DNA from: Streptomyces hygroscopicus subsp. hygroscopicus
GTDB taxonomy: Bacteria > Actinomycetota > Actinomycetes > Streptomycetales > Streptomycetaceae
Length of the DNA: 64,000 nucleotides
NCBI RefSeq assembly: GCF_030269125.1
Contig: NZ_BSSM01000024.1
Coordinates: 47,189 to 111,188, forward strand
Reading direction: 5' to 3'
The notes beneath the pieces are model-generated. The model ran no database searches. It was not told where the DNA came from and saw only the letters and a list, made by a program, of their open reading frames with translations. The position numbers were made by a program, and so were the translations under genes. Shown in pieces: positions 9,101 through 16,957 of this stretch (within the stretch, counting starts at the first letter, position 1; every line of letters begins with the position of its first letter).

Positions 9101-11745
9101 CCGGCCTGGCCGCCGAGGACGACGGCCACCGGATCGACCCGGACGACCCGGAGTCGTTCCCCGCCCTGGCCGCCGCGCTGGCGGCGGCCGGCGCCGCGCC
9201 CGAAGCCGTCGTGTCCTGCTGGGCGTTGGACGACCGCTCCGTCGACCTGGCGAGCCCCGACGACATGGCGCGATCCGCGCTGAGGGCCGTGACCGTCCCC
9301 GCCGCGCTGGGCCGGGCCCTCGGCGACCGGTTCCCCGGCCGGCCGCCGCGGCTGCTCCTGGTCAGCGAGGAGGCACTGGCCGTGGGCGGCGGGCGCCCCC
9401 GCACCCCCGCCGCCGCCGCGGCCACCGGCCCCGCCCGCGTCCTGCCCCAGGAGCTGCCCGGCAGCGCGGTCCGCGTCCTCGACCTGGACCACTTCCCCCG
9501 CTCCGGCCCCGGCCTGACCCGGGCGGCCGAAGCCGTCGTCACCGAACTGTCCGCGCTCGGCGGCACCGACCCCGGCCCGGCCACCCCCGTCGTGGCCCTG
9601 CGCGGACGCTCCCGACTCGTCCCCGAGCCGTCCCGCCCCGTCCTCGCCCCCCACGGCGACGGCCACCCGCCCGCCGACCGACTCCCCACCGGCACCTGGC
9701 TGATCACCGGCGGTCTCGGCGGCATCGGCGCCGCCGTCGCCGACCGGCTGGCCGCACCGGACCGCACCCTCGTCCTGCTGACCCGCCGCCCCGTGCCGGA
9801 CGGACCGGCCTGGCACGTGATCAGGACCGGAGCCGACCCCGCGCCGCCGTGCCCGCCCGCCCTCGCCGCATCCCTGACCCGGCTCGCCGACCGGGGCGCG
9901 GCGGTCTGCGTCGTCCAGTGCGACGTCGCCGACGAACAGGGCCTCACCGCCGCCCTGGCCGAGGTCCGCGCACGTCACGGCCGTATCGCGGGTGTCGTCC
10001 ACGCCGCGGGCGTCCCGGGCGGCACCGTCCTGGCGCTGCGCGCCGCCGAGGACATCGCCCGGGTCCTGGAACCGAAGGTCCGCGGCACCGTGCTGCTGCA
10101 CCGGCTGACCGAACCGGACCGCCCGGTCATGGTGCTGTGCTCCTCGGTGATCGCCGTCGCCGCGGGCCCCGGCCAGGCGGACTACGCCGCGGCCAACGCC
10201 TTCCTCGACAGCTACGCCCACACCACCGACACGGCCGTCTCGATCGGCTGGGACCGCTGGTCCGAGACCGGAATGGCCGTACGCGGTACGACGGTCACCT
10301 GGACGGCGGGCGAGGGCGAACCCCTGGACCACCCGCTGTTCGCGGCCCGCCGCGACACCCCCGACGGCTGGCAGGAACTCCTGCTCCGGCACGGCCCCCA
10401 CACCTCCTGGGCCGCAGACGAACACCGTCTGTCGGGCGAACCGGTGCTGCCCGGCACGGCCCTCCTCGACCTGGCCGTGGCCGCCCACCGCCTCCTGCAC
10501 GCGCAGGGCGCGGGCCCCGGACCCGTCGCCCTCGACGCCGTGTTCACCGGACCCCTGTACATGCCCGCGGAACACGTCGTCGTACGACTGCGCCCGCACC
10601 CGGACGGCGGCCACGAGTGGGAGGTGCGGTCCTCCGCCGCACCCACCCGGCCCCACGCCCAGGGCCGCGTCCGGCACGACGGCGCCCCGCGCCCCGAGCG
10701 CCTCGACCTCGCCCCCCTCCGCGCACCCGCCGGCCCGGACACCGGGGCGCCGGCGCGCGCGGCCGGGGGACTCCTGGAGACGGGACCCCGCTGGGCGTGC
10801 GTGGAACGGGCCGTACCCGGCGGCCGGGAGCAGGGCCGACCGGACCTCCTGCTCGCCCTGCGCCTGCCCGAGCGCTACCACGACGACACCGGGGCCCACC
10901 CCCTGCATCCGGCGCTCCTGGACGCGGCCACCGGCGCCGTCGCCCAGACCACCGGTCGTCACCTGCCCGTCGCCTACCGCAAGGTGACGGTGCACCAGGA
11001 CATCGGTGCGCGGGCGTACGCCCGGATCGTCCTGCGCTCGGGCGACCCCGCCGCCGAGAACGACACCCTCGTGGCCGACGTGACGCTCACCGACCCGGAC
11101 GGGCACCCCACCGTGACCGTCGAGGGCTTCGTCCTGCGCCCCGCCGCGTCCGCGCCAGGGCACGCCCCGGGGGCGCGACCCGCCGCCGAGGACCCCGCAG
11201 CGGGCATCCCCACCCACGAGGGCCTGCACGCCCTGGAACGCGTGCTGGACAACCCGCACCTGGCCCACGTCCTGGTCACCCCCCGCGCGACCCGGCCCCG
11301 GCCCGCCGCTCCCACGCGCCCCGCTCCCCAGCACCGCCCCGACGGCAGCCAGGGCCCGGACGACATCCCCTCCCGGATCGCGGGGATCTGGGCCCACATG
11401 CTCGGACTGCCCGCCGTGACCACGGACGACAACCTGTTCGAGCTGGGCGCCGACTCGCTGACCATCGTGCAGATCGCCGGCGAGATGAGCGGTGCCGGCC
11501 TGCCCGTCTCACCCGGCGACATCTTCGCCCACCCCACCCCCGGCGCCCTCGCCGCCCGACTCGCGGCGAACGAGCCGGCCCCGCCCGCCGCTCCCGAAGC
11601 GCGCACCGCGAGCGAGCCGCCCGCCGCCCCCGAAGCGCCCACCGACCCCGCCCCCGACCCGGATCCCTTCCCGGACGCGGATCTCAGCACCGAGGACCTG
11701 GCCCAGGTCATGAACCTGTTCCGGTCCGGAGAGGACACCCAGTGA
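6130..11745 (+). CDS. Type I PKS module KS-AT-KR-DH-ACP
   Basis: 1871-residue single-module polyketide synthase. The ATG at 6130 follows AGGAG by 10 bases. KS: catalytic C190 in TACSSA, His in HGTGT (about 326) and NVGH (about 362). AT: S629 in GHSVGE; HAFH (731-734) is the malonyl-CoA signature. Ketoreductase: TGGLGGIG about 1194, catalytic Y1352 in DYAAAN; the B-type LDD motif is replaced by PGG. Dehydratase: HxxxGxxxxP with H1432 and HPALLD with D1598, both catalytic residues present. ACP: S1776 in GADS. Inferred role: one malonyl extension of the thiazolyl thioester, reduction and dehydration, giving a thiazolyl-acrylyl-type intermediate passed to the next NRPS. KR before DH is not the usual cis-AT order (DH-ER-KR). 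No ER is seen. The stop overlaps the next GTG (GTGA). Confidence 0.95.
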   Translation: MTSQDTGYGPDASADLPDAIAVTGLACRFPGAPDATAFWTGLLAGRDSITFRDRDELAALGVPADRLADPRFVPAGGVLEGIDEFDAEYFGITPADAALMDPQQRLFLQCAVTALEDAGQRTRNTAGDVAVYASAGFNSYLTHHLLPHAAQLGHRADVQWLAGGDKDYLATQTSYRLGLTGPSLSVQTACSSALVAVHLAGEALLSGECDIALAGAVSAGVAQGLGYLHTEGGILSADGRCRPFDADATGTVFGSGVGVVVLKRLADAVRDGDTVRAVLLGSALSNDGDRKVGFTAPGLDGQVRAITAAQAVAGVEPADISLIEAHGTGTALGDRIELTALNRVFADAPDDRRVLGAVKSNVGHLDTCAGMAGLIKTVLALHHRTLPPTAHFETPSEDLDPRRFRVLTAPEPWPGADGTRVAGVSSFGIGGTNAHVVLQDAPPAARPAAPAGGASAWQVLPLSARAPEALDRLTERFREALAGPDAPDLADTAHTVQTGREPHPWRRAVVVGPGRPEALGAGPSGAAVRAADTFPGVALLYPGQGAGSPGMAAEPYAHEPVFRAALDRCLDALRPWTDAPLRELLLDPAHVGGLDRTEAAQPALFAVGHALTEWWTALGLRPTALAGHSVGELVAACAAGVFTLPDAARLVARRGALMGTMPEGAMLAVPLPETELRAVLADWKEDEAPAPEIATVNAPDRCVAAGDPAAIARLADVLADAGVPARPLSVRHAFHSRHADGLLDDFAELVAATPMRPPVIPLVSSVLGRPLGAAEATSPRYWARQLREPVRFADALRALPDGVILLEASPGTALTGFARRTLGAGRTALPGLGRAGAEPPTRLATVARLWEHGAGLDWTALGERTGRRRIPLPTYPFARTRHWFEPAATPTAAFGPVRSDSAARPGTGSSAAARPGPLRTAPDTNGPAPTTGIDDWFHVLTWSPTLPPAPAPVPGAVLLLADRSGLADEIAARLTGAGARVHRVSAGAPGSGLAAEDDGHRIDPDDPESFPALAAALAAAGAAPEAVVSCWALDDRSVDLASPDDMARSALRAVTVPAALGRALGDRFPGRPPRLLLVSEEALAVGGGRPRTPAAAAATGPARVLPQELPGSAVRVLDLDHFPRSGPGLTRAAEAVVTELSALGGTDPGPATPVVALRGRSRLVPEPSRPVLAPHGDGHPPADRLPTGTWLITGGLGGIGAAVADRLAAPDRTLVLLTRRPVPDGPAWHVIRTGADPAPPCPPALAASLTRLADRGAAVCVVQCDVADEQGLTAALAEVRARHGRIAGVVHAAGVPGGTVLALRAAEDIARVLEPKVRGTVLLHRLTEPDRPVMVLCSSVIAVAAGPGQADYAAANAFLDSYAHTTDTAVSIGWDRWSETGMAVRGTTVTWTAGEGEPLDHPLFAARRDTPDGWQELLLRHGPHTSWAADEHRLSGEPVLPGTALLDLAVAAHRLLHAQGAGPGPVALDAVFTGPLYMPAEHVVVRLRPHPDGGHEWEVRSSAAPTRPHAQGRVRHDGAPRPERLDLAPLRAPAGPDTGAPARAAGGLLETGPRWACVERAVPGGREQGRPDLLLALRLPERYHDDTGAHPLHPALLDAATGAVAQTTGRHLPVAYRKVTVHQDIGARAYARIVLRSGDPAAENDTLVADVTLTDPDGHPTVTVEGFVLRPAASAPGHAPGARPAAEDPAAGIPTHEGLHALERVLDNPHLAHVLVTPRATRPRPAAPTRPAPQHRPDGSQGPDDIPSRIAGIWAHMLGLPAVTTDDNLFELGADSLTIVQIAGEMSGAGLPVSPGDIFAHPTPGALAARLAANEPAPPAAPEARTASEPPAAPEAPTDPAPDPDPFPDADLSTEDLAQVMNLFRSGEDTQ

Positions 11746-14700
11746 ACGACATCGAGGCCATCTACCCCCTCTCGCCCGCCCAGGAGGGGATGCTCTTCCA
11801 CACCACCACCTCCCCGGACCAGGGCCTCTACGTCGAGACCACCACCTTCCGTCTCCTCGGCGCCCTGGACCTCGACGCGCTGACGGCGGCCTGGCGTTCG
11901 GCGGTCGCCCGGCACCCGGTGCTGCGCACCGCCTTCGTCCACGAACGCATCAGCGCCCCGCGCCAGGTCGTCCTGCCGAGCGCCGACGTCCGTATCGACG
12001 TCCGCGACCTCACCGCCCTGGACGGCGCGGCCCGCGACCGGGCCGTGGACGCGGAGATCGCCCGCCGCCGCGCCGAGCCGTTCGACCTGACCCGGGCGCC
12101 GCTGATGCGGCTGCTCGCCCTGCGGCTGGGCCCCGACGAGCACCTGATGGTGTGGACCTACCACCACATGATCCTCGACGGCTGGTCGGCCGCCCTGCTG
12201 CTGGCGGACGTCACCGCCCGCCTCGCCCGACCCGACGCCGCCGCCCCGCCCCCGCCGCCCGCCTTCCGGGAGCACATCGCCTGGCTGCGCCGCCAGGACC
12301 CGGCGCGGGACCGCGCGTTCTGGACCTCCTACCTGGACGGCTACGACGAGCCGGCCGTGTTCACCCTGCCGCGGGTGCGGCCGGGCGCGAAGCCGTCGGG
12401 GGAGTTCCGCACCGTCCGCGCCACCCTGTCCGCCGAGTCCGCGGGACGGCTGCGCGCCCTCGCCGCGGCCCGTTCCACCACCCTCGGCAGCCTGGTCGAG
12501 GCTGCCTGGGCCGGCACGGTCGCCCGCTACTGCGGCCGCGACGACGTGGTCTTCGGCGTCACCGTCGCGGGACGCCCCCCGCTGCCGGGCGCCGACGCCA
12601 TGATCGGCATGTTCATCAACACCGTGCCCGTGCGCGCCCGTGTCGAGCACGACCTGCCCGCCGAGGAGTGGCTGGCCCGCTACGCCTCCTCCCGCCACCC
12701 CGTCCTGGAGCACCAGCACACCCCGCTCACCGACGTCCAGCGCTGGGCGGGGACCGAGCGCGGGGCCCGACTCTTCGACACGGTGGTGGTGTTCGAGAAC
12801 TACCCGGACGCCTCCCGGGCCGTCCTCGCCGACGGGGCGCTGCGCACCACCGACGTCCGCTACGAGACCCGCACCAACTACCGCGCCACCCTCGTGGTCC
12901 GCGCCGCCGGTGAGCTGCACGTCCAACTGATCGTGGACTCGGCCGCGATCGACGAGGACGAGGCCCGGGACGTGCTCCGCCACTTCACCGCCGTACTGCA
13001 ACGCCTCGCCGACCGCCCGGCCCAGCCGGTCCGCGAACTCCTCGCCGTACCCGAGGAGACGCGCGCCCTGCTCCTCGACCGCTGGAACGGCACCGACATC
13101 GACCGCACCCCGCCGCGCGCCCTGCTCGGGGACCTGATCGCCGAAGCGGTCCGCACCCGCCCCGAGCACCCCGCCGTCGTCGGCGACGACGCCACCCGCA
13201 CCTACCGGCAACTGGACGACCGCGCCACGGCGTTGGCCCTTCGCCTGACCGCACACGGCGTGGCCACCGGCGACCGGGTGGCCGTCTGCCTCAGCCGCGG
13301 CACCGACCTGGTCACCGCCCTGCTGGCGATCGCGCGGGCCGGCGCCGCGTTCGTCCCCCTCGACCCCGCGCACCCCGCCGACCGGATCGCCTACGTCCTC
13401 GCCGACGCGGCCCCCGCCCTGCTGCTCACCGACGCCACGGTGGCCCTGCGCCCCCACGGCTGGGAGGGCACCGTCCTCGACCTCTCGGACGAGCCCCTCA
13501 CGCCCGCCGACCCCGAGGCGGCCGCCACGCTGCCCGGCTGCGCGCCCGACCGGCTCGCCTACGTCATCCACACCTCCGGCTCCACCGGCCGCCCCAAGGG
13601 CGTCGCCGTGAGCCACCGCGCGCTCGCCAACCTCGTGGACAGCCTGGCCCTGCGCCACCCGGGCCTCACCCCGGAGGACCGGTTCCTGGCCCTGACCACG
13701 CTCACCTTCGACACCTCCCTGGCCGAACTCCTCGTACCGCTCGCCGTCGGGGCGACCGTCCACATCGGCGGCGGCACCCTCGGACTCAGCGGCCGCGACG
13801 TGGACGCCTACCTCGCGCGGCACGGCATCACCGCCCTCCAGGCCACCCCCTCCCGCTACCGGGCCCTGCTCGACTCCGGCTGGCAGGGCGAGGGCAGCCC
13901 CCGCCTGTACAGCTGCGGGGAGGCGTTCCCGCCGGACCTGGCCGAACCCCTCGCCAAGCGTGGCCGTTCGGTCTGGAACATGTACGGCCCGACGGAGACC
14001 ACCGTCTACTCCAGTGTCGAGGAGATCCACGCCGGGACCACCCGGGTCACCGTCGGCTGGCCCATCTCCCGCACCACCCTGCGCGTCCTGGACCGCGACG
14101 ACGCGCTGGTCCCCGTCGGCTGCGTCGGCGAACTGTGCATCGGCGGCGACGGCGTCGCCGAGGGCTACTGGAACCTCCCCGACCTCACCGCCGAGAGGTT
14201 CGTCACCGACCCCTACGCCCCCGGCGCCCGGATGTTCCGCACCGGCGACCACGCCCGGGTGCTGCCGGACGGCCGGATCGAGGTCCTCGGCCGCATCGAC
14301 CGCCAGCTCAAGCTCCGCGGCTACCGCATCGAGCCCGGGGAGATCGAGCAGGTGCTGCTCGACGTGCCCGGCATCGCATCCGCCGTCGTCGACGCCCGCG
14401 ACGACCGCCTGGTCGCCTGGACCGTGCCCGCCGACCGCGCGGCGCCGGCCACCCCGGCGGAGCTGCGCGAACGGCTGCGGCTGCGGCTGCCGTCCTACAT
14501 GATCCCCGAAGTCCTCGTCACACTGGACGAGTTGCCCCTGACCCCCGCGGGCAAGACCGACCTCCTCGCACTCACGGTCCCCGCCGACGAGCCCGCTCCC
14601 GCCGCCCCCGCGGACCCGAGCACCTCGAACGACCTGGAGGAACTGATCGCCCGCCTCTTCCGGGAGGTGCTCGCGCTGCCCGAAGTCGGGCCCGACGACG

Positions 14701-14861
14701 ACTTCTTCGACCTGGGCGGTGACTCGCTGCGCGCCATGCGCATGGCCGCCCGCATCCAGTCCGAACTGGGCGACGACTTCGACGTCGAGCTGCTCTTCGA
14801 CTACTCCACGGTGCGCGAACTCGCGGCCGGTATCGCCCGGATCACGGCAGCCGGGAACTGA
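11742..14861 (+). CDS. NRPS module C-A-T
   Basis: 1039-residue single module starting at a GTG that overlaps the PKS stop by 4 bases, so translation is coupled. Condensation domain: HHMILDG with H141/H142 and D146, intact. Adenylation domain from about 450: HTSGSTGRPKG about 610, MYGPTE, RTGDH, final Lys motif in TPAGKTD. Carrier domain: S995 in GGDS. The ten-residue code I read is D-T-A-Q-Y-C-M-V-Y-K. I cannot match it to a standard amino acid; an unusual or non-proteinogenic substrate is possible. There is no thioesterase, reductase or terminal condensation domain, so release must be in trans; the serine hydrolase gene 20 bases downstream is the obvious candidate. Confidence 0.94.
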   Translation: MNDIEAIYPLSPAQEGMLFHTTTSPDQGLYVETTTFRLLGALDLDALTAAWRSAVARHPVLRTAFVHERISAPRQVVLPSADVRIDVRDLTALDGAARDRAVDAEIARRRAEPFDLTRAPLMRLLALRLGPDEHLMVWTYHHMILDGWSAALLLADVTARLARPDAAAPPPPPAFREHIAWLRRQDPARDRAFWTSYLDGYDEPAVFTLPRVRPGAKPSGEFRTVRATLSAESAGRLRALAAARSTTLGSLVEAAWAGTVARYCGRDDVVFGVTVAGRPPLPGADAMIGMFINTVPVRARVEHDLPAEEWLARYASSRHPVLEHQHTPLTDVQRWAGTERGARLFDTVVVFENYPDASRAVLADGALRTTDVRYETRTNYRATLVVRAAGELHVQLIVDSAAIDEDEARDVLRHFTAVLQRLADRPAQPVRELLAVPEETRALLLDRWNGTDIDRTPPRALLGDLIAEAVRTRPEHPAVVGDDATRTYRQLDDRATALALRLTAHGVATGDRVAVCLSRGTDLVTALLAIARAGAAFVPLDPAHPADRIAYVLADAAPALLLTDATVALRPHGWEGTVLDLSDEPLTPADPEAAATLPGCAPDRLAYVIHTSGSTGRPKGVAVSHRALANLVDSLALRHPGLTPEDRFLALTTLTFDTSLAELLVPLAVGATVHIGGGTLGLSGRDVDAYLARHGITALQATPSRYRALLDSGWQGEGSPRLYSCGEAFPPDLAEPLAKRGRSVWNMYGPTETTVYSSVEEIHAGTTRVTVGWPISRTTLRVLDRDDALVPVGCVGELCIGGDGVAEGYWNLPDLTAERFVTDPYAPGARMFRTGDHARVLPDGRIEVLGRIDRQLKLRGYRIEPGEIEQVLLDVPGIASAVVDARDDRLVAWTVPADRAAPATPAELRERLRLRLPSYMIPEVLVTLDELPLTPAGKTDLLALTVPADEPAPAAPADPSTSNDLEELIARLFREVLALPEVGPDDDFFDLGGDSLRAMRMAARIQSELGDDFDVELLFDYSTVRELAAGIARITAAGN

Positions 14862-14881
14862 CAGGAAAGGCGACCCCCATC

Positions 14882-16075
14882 GTGCAGACACCCTCCGAAG
14901 CCGCTCGCCCGGTCCCCGCGGACGCCAGCGGCGCCGTGCGCCCCGGCACGGCGCCGGACAACCCGGCGCAGCGGCGCGTCGAGGAGATCCTCGCGGAGCT
15001 GACGGGATCGGGCGTGGAGGCGGGGGTGCAGGTGGCGGCCTGGCACGACGGCGAGACGGTGGTCGACGCCTGGGCCGGGACGGCCGACGCCGCCGAGGGC
15101 AGGCCGATGCGACCGGACACCCTGGTGCCGGCCTGGTCGACCGGCAAGGGTGTGGCGGCCGCCCTGGTCGCGGTGCTGGTGGACCAGGGAGTGCTGGCGT
15201 ACGACACACCGGTGGCGCGGTACTGGCCGCGGTTCGCCAGGGCGGGCAAGGAGCGGATCACCCTGGGGCAGGTGCTCGGACATACGGCCGGCCTGCCCCA
15301 CCTGCCGGCGGACGTGACGCCGGAGCGGTTGCTCGACCTGCCCGCGATGGCCGACTGGATCGCCGGGCAGCGGCCGCGGTGGGAGCCCGGCAGCGCGTTC
15401 GGCTACCACGCCTGGACCTACGGGGTGCTGCTGGCCGAGATCCTTCGCCGGGCCACCGGCCGGACCTGCGACCGGTTGCTGCGCGAGGAACTGGCCGACC
15501 CGCTCGGAATCGGGGACGAACTGCTCTTCCACGTCCCCGGGCACCTGGCGCCACGGGTGGCCACCTGTGACGACGGCGGCTGGGCGGCCCGTCTCGAACG
15601 GATGCCGCCCGGGGCGCCGTTCTTCACGTGCGTTCCGCGCGGGGTGCTGCCGGTGGCGGAGCTGGGCAACCGCGACGACTTCCGCCGCACGGCGCTGCCG
15701 GCCAACGGGATCATGACCGCGCGCGGGGCCGCCCGGCTGTACGCGGTGCTGGCCTGCGGCGGTGAGTCGGCGGGCGTGCGGCTGCTGTCGGCGGCGACCC
15801 TGAGGGAGGCGACGAGGGGATGGGTGAGCGGGGTGGACAGGATGATGGGCACCACCTGCACGATGGGCGGCGGCTTCGTGATCGGGGACAGCGGGGCGAA
15901 GCCGGTGCGGCCGCCGGGCGGCTTCGGCCACAGCGGGTCGGGCGGCAGCACGGCCTTCGCCGACCCCGCGCACCGTTTCTCCTTCGCGCTGGTCAAGAAC
16001 CGCATGACCGTGCCGGGCCTGGACGCGCGACTGGCGGGCGCGATCCGTTCCGCGCTCGGCATCGCGGGCGACTGA
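14882..16075 (+). CDS. Beta-lactamase-fold serine hydrolase, possible release/transacylase enzyme
   Basis: 397-residue class C beta-lactamase/EstB-type serine hydrolase. GTG start preceded by AGGAAAGG. SxxK nucleophile motif S86-T-G-K89; second motif Y175-H-A in place of the beta-lactamase Y-x-N, as in EstB-type esterases and the capuramycin transacylase CapW; HTAGL just upstream of it. No signal peptide, so it is cytosolic. It lies directly behind an NRPS that lacks a thioesterase, on the same strand. From family knowledge such enzymes hydrolyse esters or exchange ester for amide in antibiotic pathways. Inference: it off-loads or transacylates the NRPS/PKS product. A plain esterase or resistance role cannot be excluded. 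PBP-type thioesterases (SurE family) are related but usually longer. Confidence 0.82.
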   Translation: MQTPSEAARPVPADASGAVRPGTAPDNPAQRRVEEILAELTGSGVEAGVQVAAWHDGETVVDAWAGTADAAEGRPMRPDTLVPAWSTGKGVAAALVAVLVDQGVLAYDTPVARYWPRFARAGKERITLGQVLGHTAGLPHLPADVTPERLLDLPAMADWIAGQRPRWEPGSAFGYHAWTYGVLLAEILRRATGRTCDRLLREELADPLGIGDELLFHVPGHLAPRVATCDDGGWAARLERMPPGAPFFTCVPRGVLPVAELGNRDDFRRTALPANGIMTARGAARLYAVLACGGESAGVRLLSAATLREATRGWVSGVDRMMGTTCTMGGGFVIGDSGAKPVRPPGGFGHSGSGGSTAFADPAHRFSFALVKNRMTVPGLDARLAGAIRSALGIAGD

Positions 16076-16098
16076 GCGGCTCCGGGCGGCAGAGCCGC
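16076..16098 (+). terminator. Short hairpin after serine hydrolase gene
   Basis: A 7-bp perfect stem (16076-16082 with 16092-16098), 9-nt loop, immediately after the stop codon. No U-tract; a weak terminator candidate for the NRPS/PKS operon. Confidence 0.35.
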
Positions 16099-16200
16099 AC
16101 CGCGCCGGGGCGACGGCGCTTCGCGGTATCGGGCAGGGGCGGCGGTACCCCCGTAGCCGCCGCCCCACCGCATGATCGTGCTACGGGCGGACACGCACTG

Positions 16201-16236
16201 TCAACGATCGTTTTCGGTTGGTCAATCGATCGTTGA
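16201..16236. promoter_or_regulatory. Doubled CGATCG operator-like palindrome
   Basis: TCAACGATCG (16201-16210) is repeated exactly in inverted orientation as CGATCGTTGA (16227-16236), 16-nt spacer. The left copy also sits inside the self-complementary AACGATCGTT (16203-16212). The right copy is TCAA-T-CGATCG-TTGA, a near-palindrome. Such paired A/T-flanked CGATCG palindromes resemble TetR-family operators. No regulator gene is adjacent. It is the only A/T-richer stretch in an otherwise very G+C-rich gap and may hold a promoter. Confidence 0.5.
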
Positions 16237-16957
16237 ATCCCCGCGTCACCGCACGTCGCCCCACGCGTACGCCGCCCCACGTCCGCGCGGCCGGCGGAAC
16301 AGGGCCACGGCCTCCTCGACACGTCCGGCCCTCACGAGGTGCGCGGCGGGGGCGTGCCGCCGGGCCGGGACGGCCGGGCCCGGGAGCGCGACGGCCTCCT
16401 CCGTCCGCCGGCGCCGGAGAGCGGCTCGGCGAGGTCCTGCGCCTGGTGCCGGTCCTCCGGTTCAACACGTGCCGAGTCTCCTCGATCGCCCGCTCCCGAC
16501 GACCACGGGCGACCGGCGGCCCGACCCGCAGCCGGGACAGATCGCCCGGCCCGCCGCGGTGTCGGTCTCGCCGCCGGCGAGGTGGGCCCACCCCGCCCCG
16601 GCGCGCCCCTGTGGCGTCGGTCGCGCCGGTCCGGCCTTCGCCGCGGGCTCGGTGGTCGCGTGTGCGCTGCTGCGCGACCACGGCTGTGCGCGCGCCGCGC
16701 TGTGGCGGGCGTGAGGGCTCCTGGCCGGGCCGGTGCGGCGCGGGTGGGCGCCGGCGCCACACCGGTCCCGGCGCCGACGGCCACCCGTCCGCGCCGAACT
16801 CCGCCCGCCCTGCCCGCTGTCGGCCGCCCCCGGGCGCCGCGCCGATCGCGTCCGACAGGGACCGGGCGACGAAGCGGCACGCGCGGAGGGCCGCCGGCCA
16901 CGCCGAGCACCTCGCCCGTGGGCGGCGCGGCATACGGCGTTCGGACGCCCACGGCCG
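16237..16957. other. 720-bp intergenic region without a confident gene
   Basis: Open frames here have poor protein character. On the complement, about 16250-16430, one frame without a usable start contains two TPR-like phrases (RTEEAVAL and GRVEEAVALF) and ends at a stop near 16241. This may be the decayed end of a TPR-containing protein, but I cannot support a gene. It also holds the 3' flank of the luxC-like gene. Confidence 0.5.

Noticed and set aside
5245..14861. Long + strand frames that extend the PKS and NRPS genes upstream into the preceding gene
   Set aside because: Extensions have no family sequence; proper starts with Shine-Dalgarno or GTGA overlap exist at 6130 and 11742.
10974..15209. 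Very long minus-strand open frame (over 1400 codons) across PKS and NRPS genes
   Set aside because: It is antisense to domains with intact motifs on the + strand; its translation is low-complexity Gly/Val/Arg-rich, as expected of a shadow frame in high-G+C DNA.
16172..16714. 180-codon + strand open frame in the gap after the serine hydrolase
   Set aside because: Arg/Ala/Pro-rich, no Shine-Dalgarno, no family features; overlaps the operator-like repeat.
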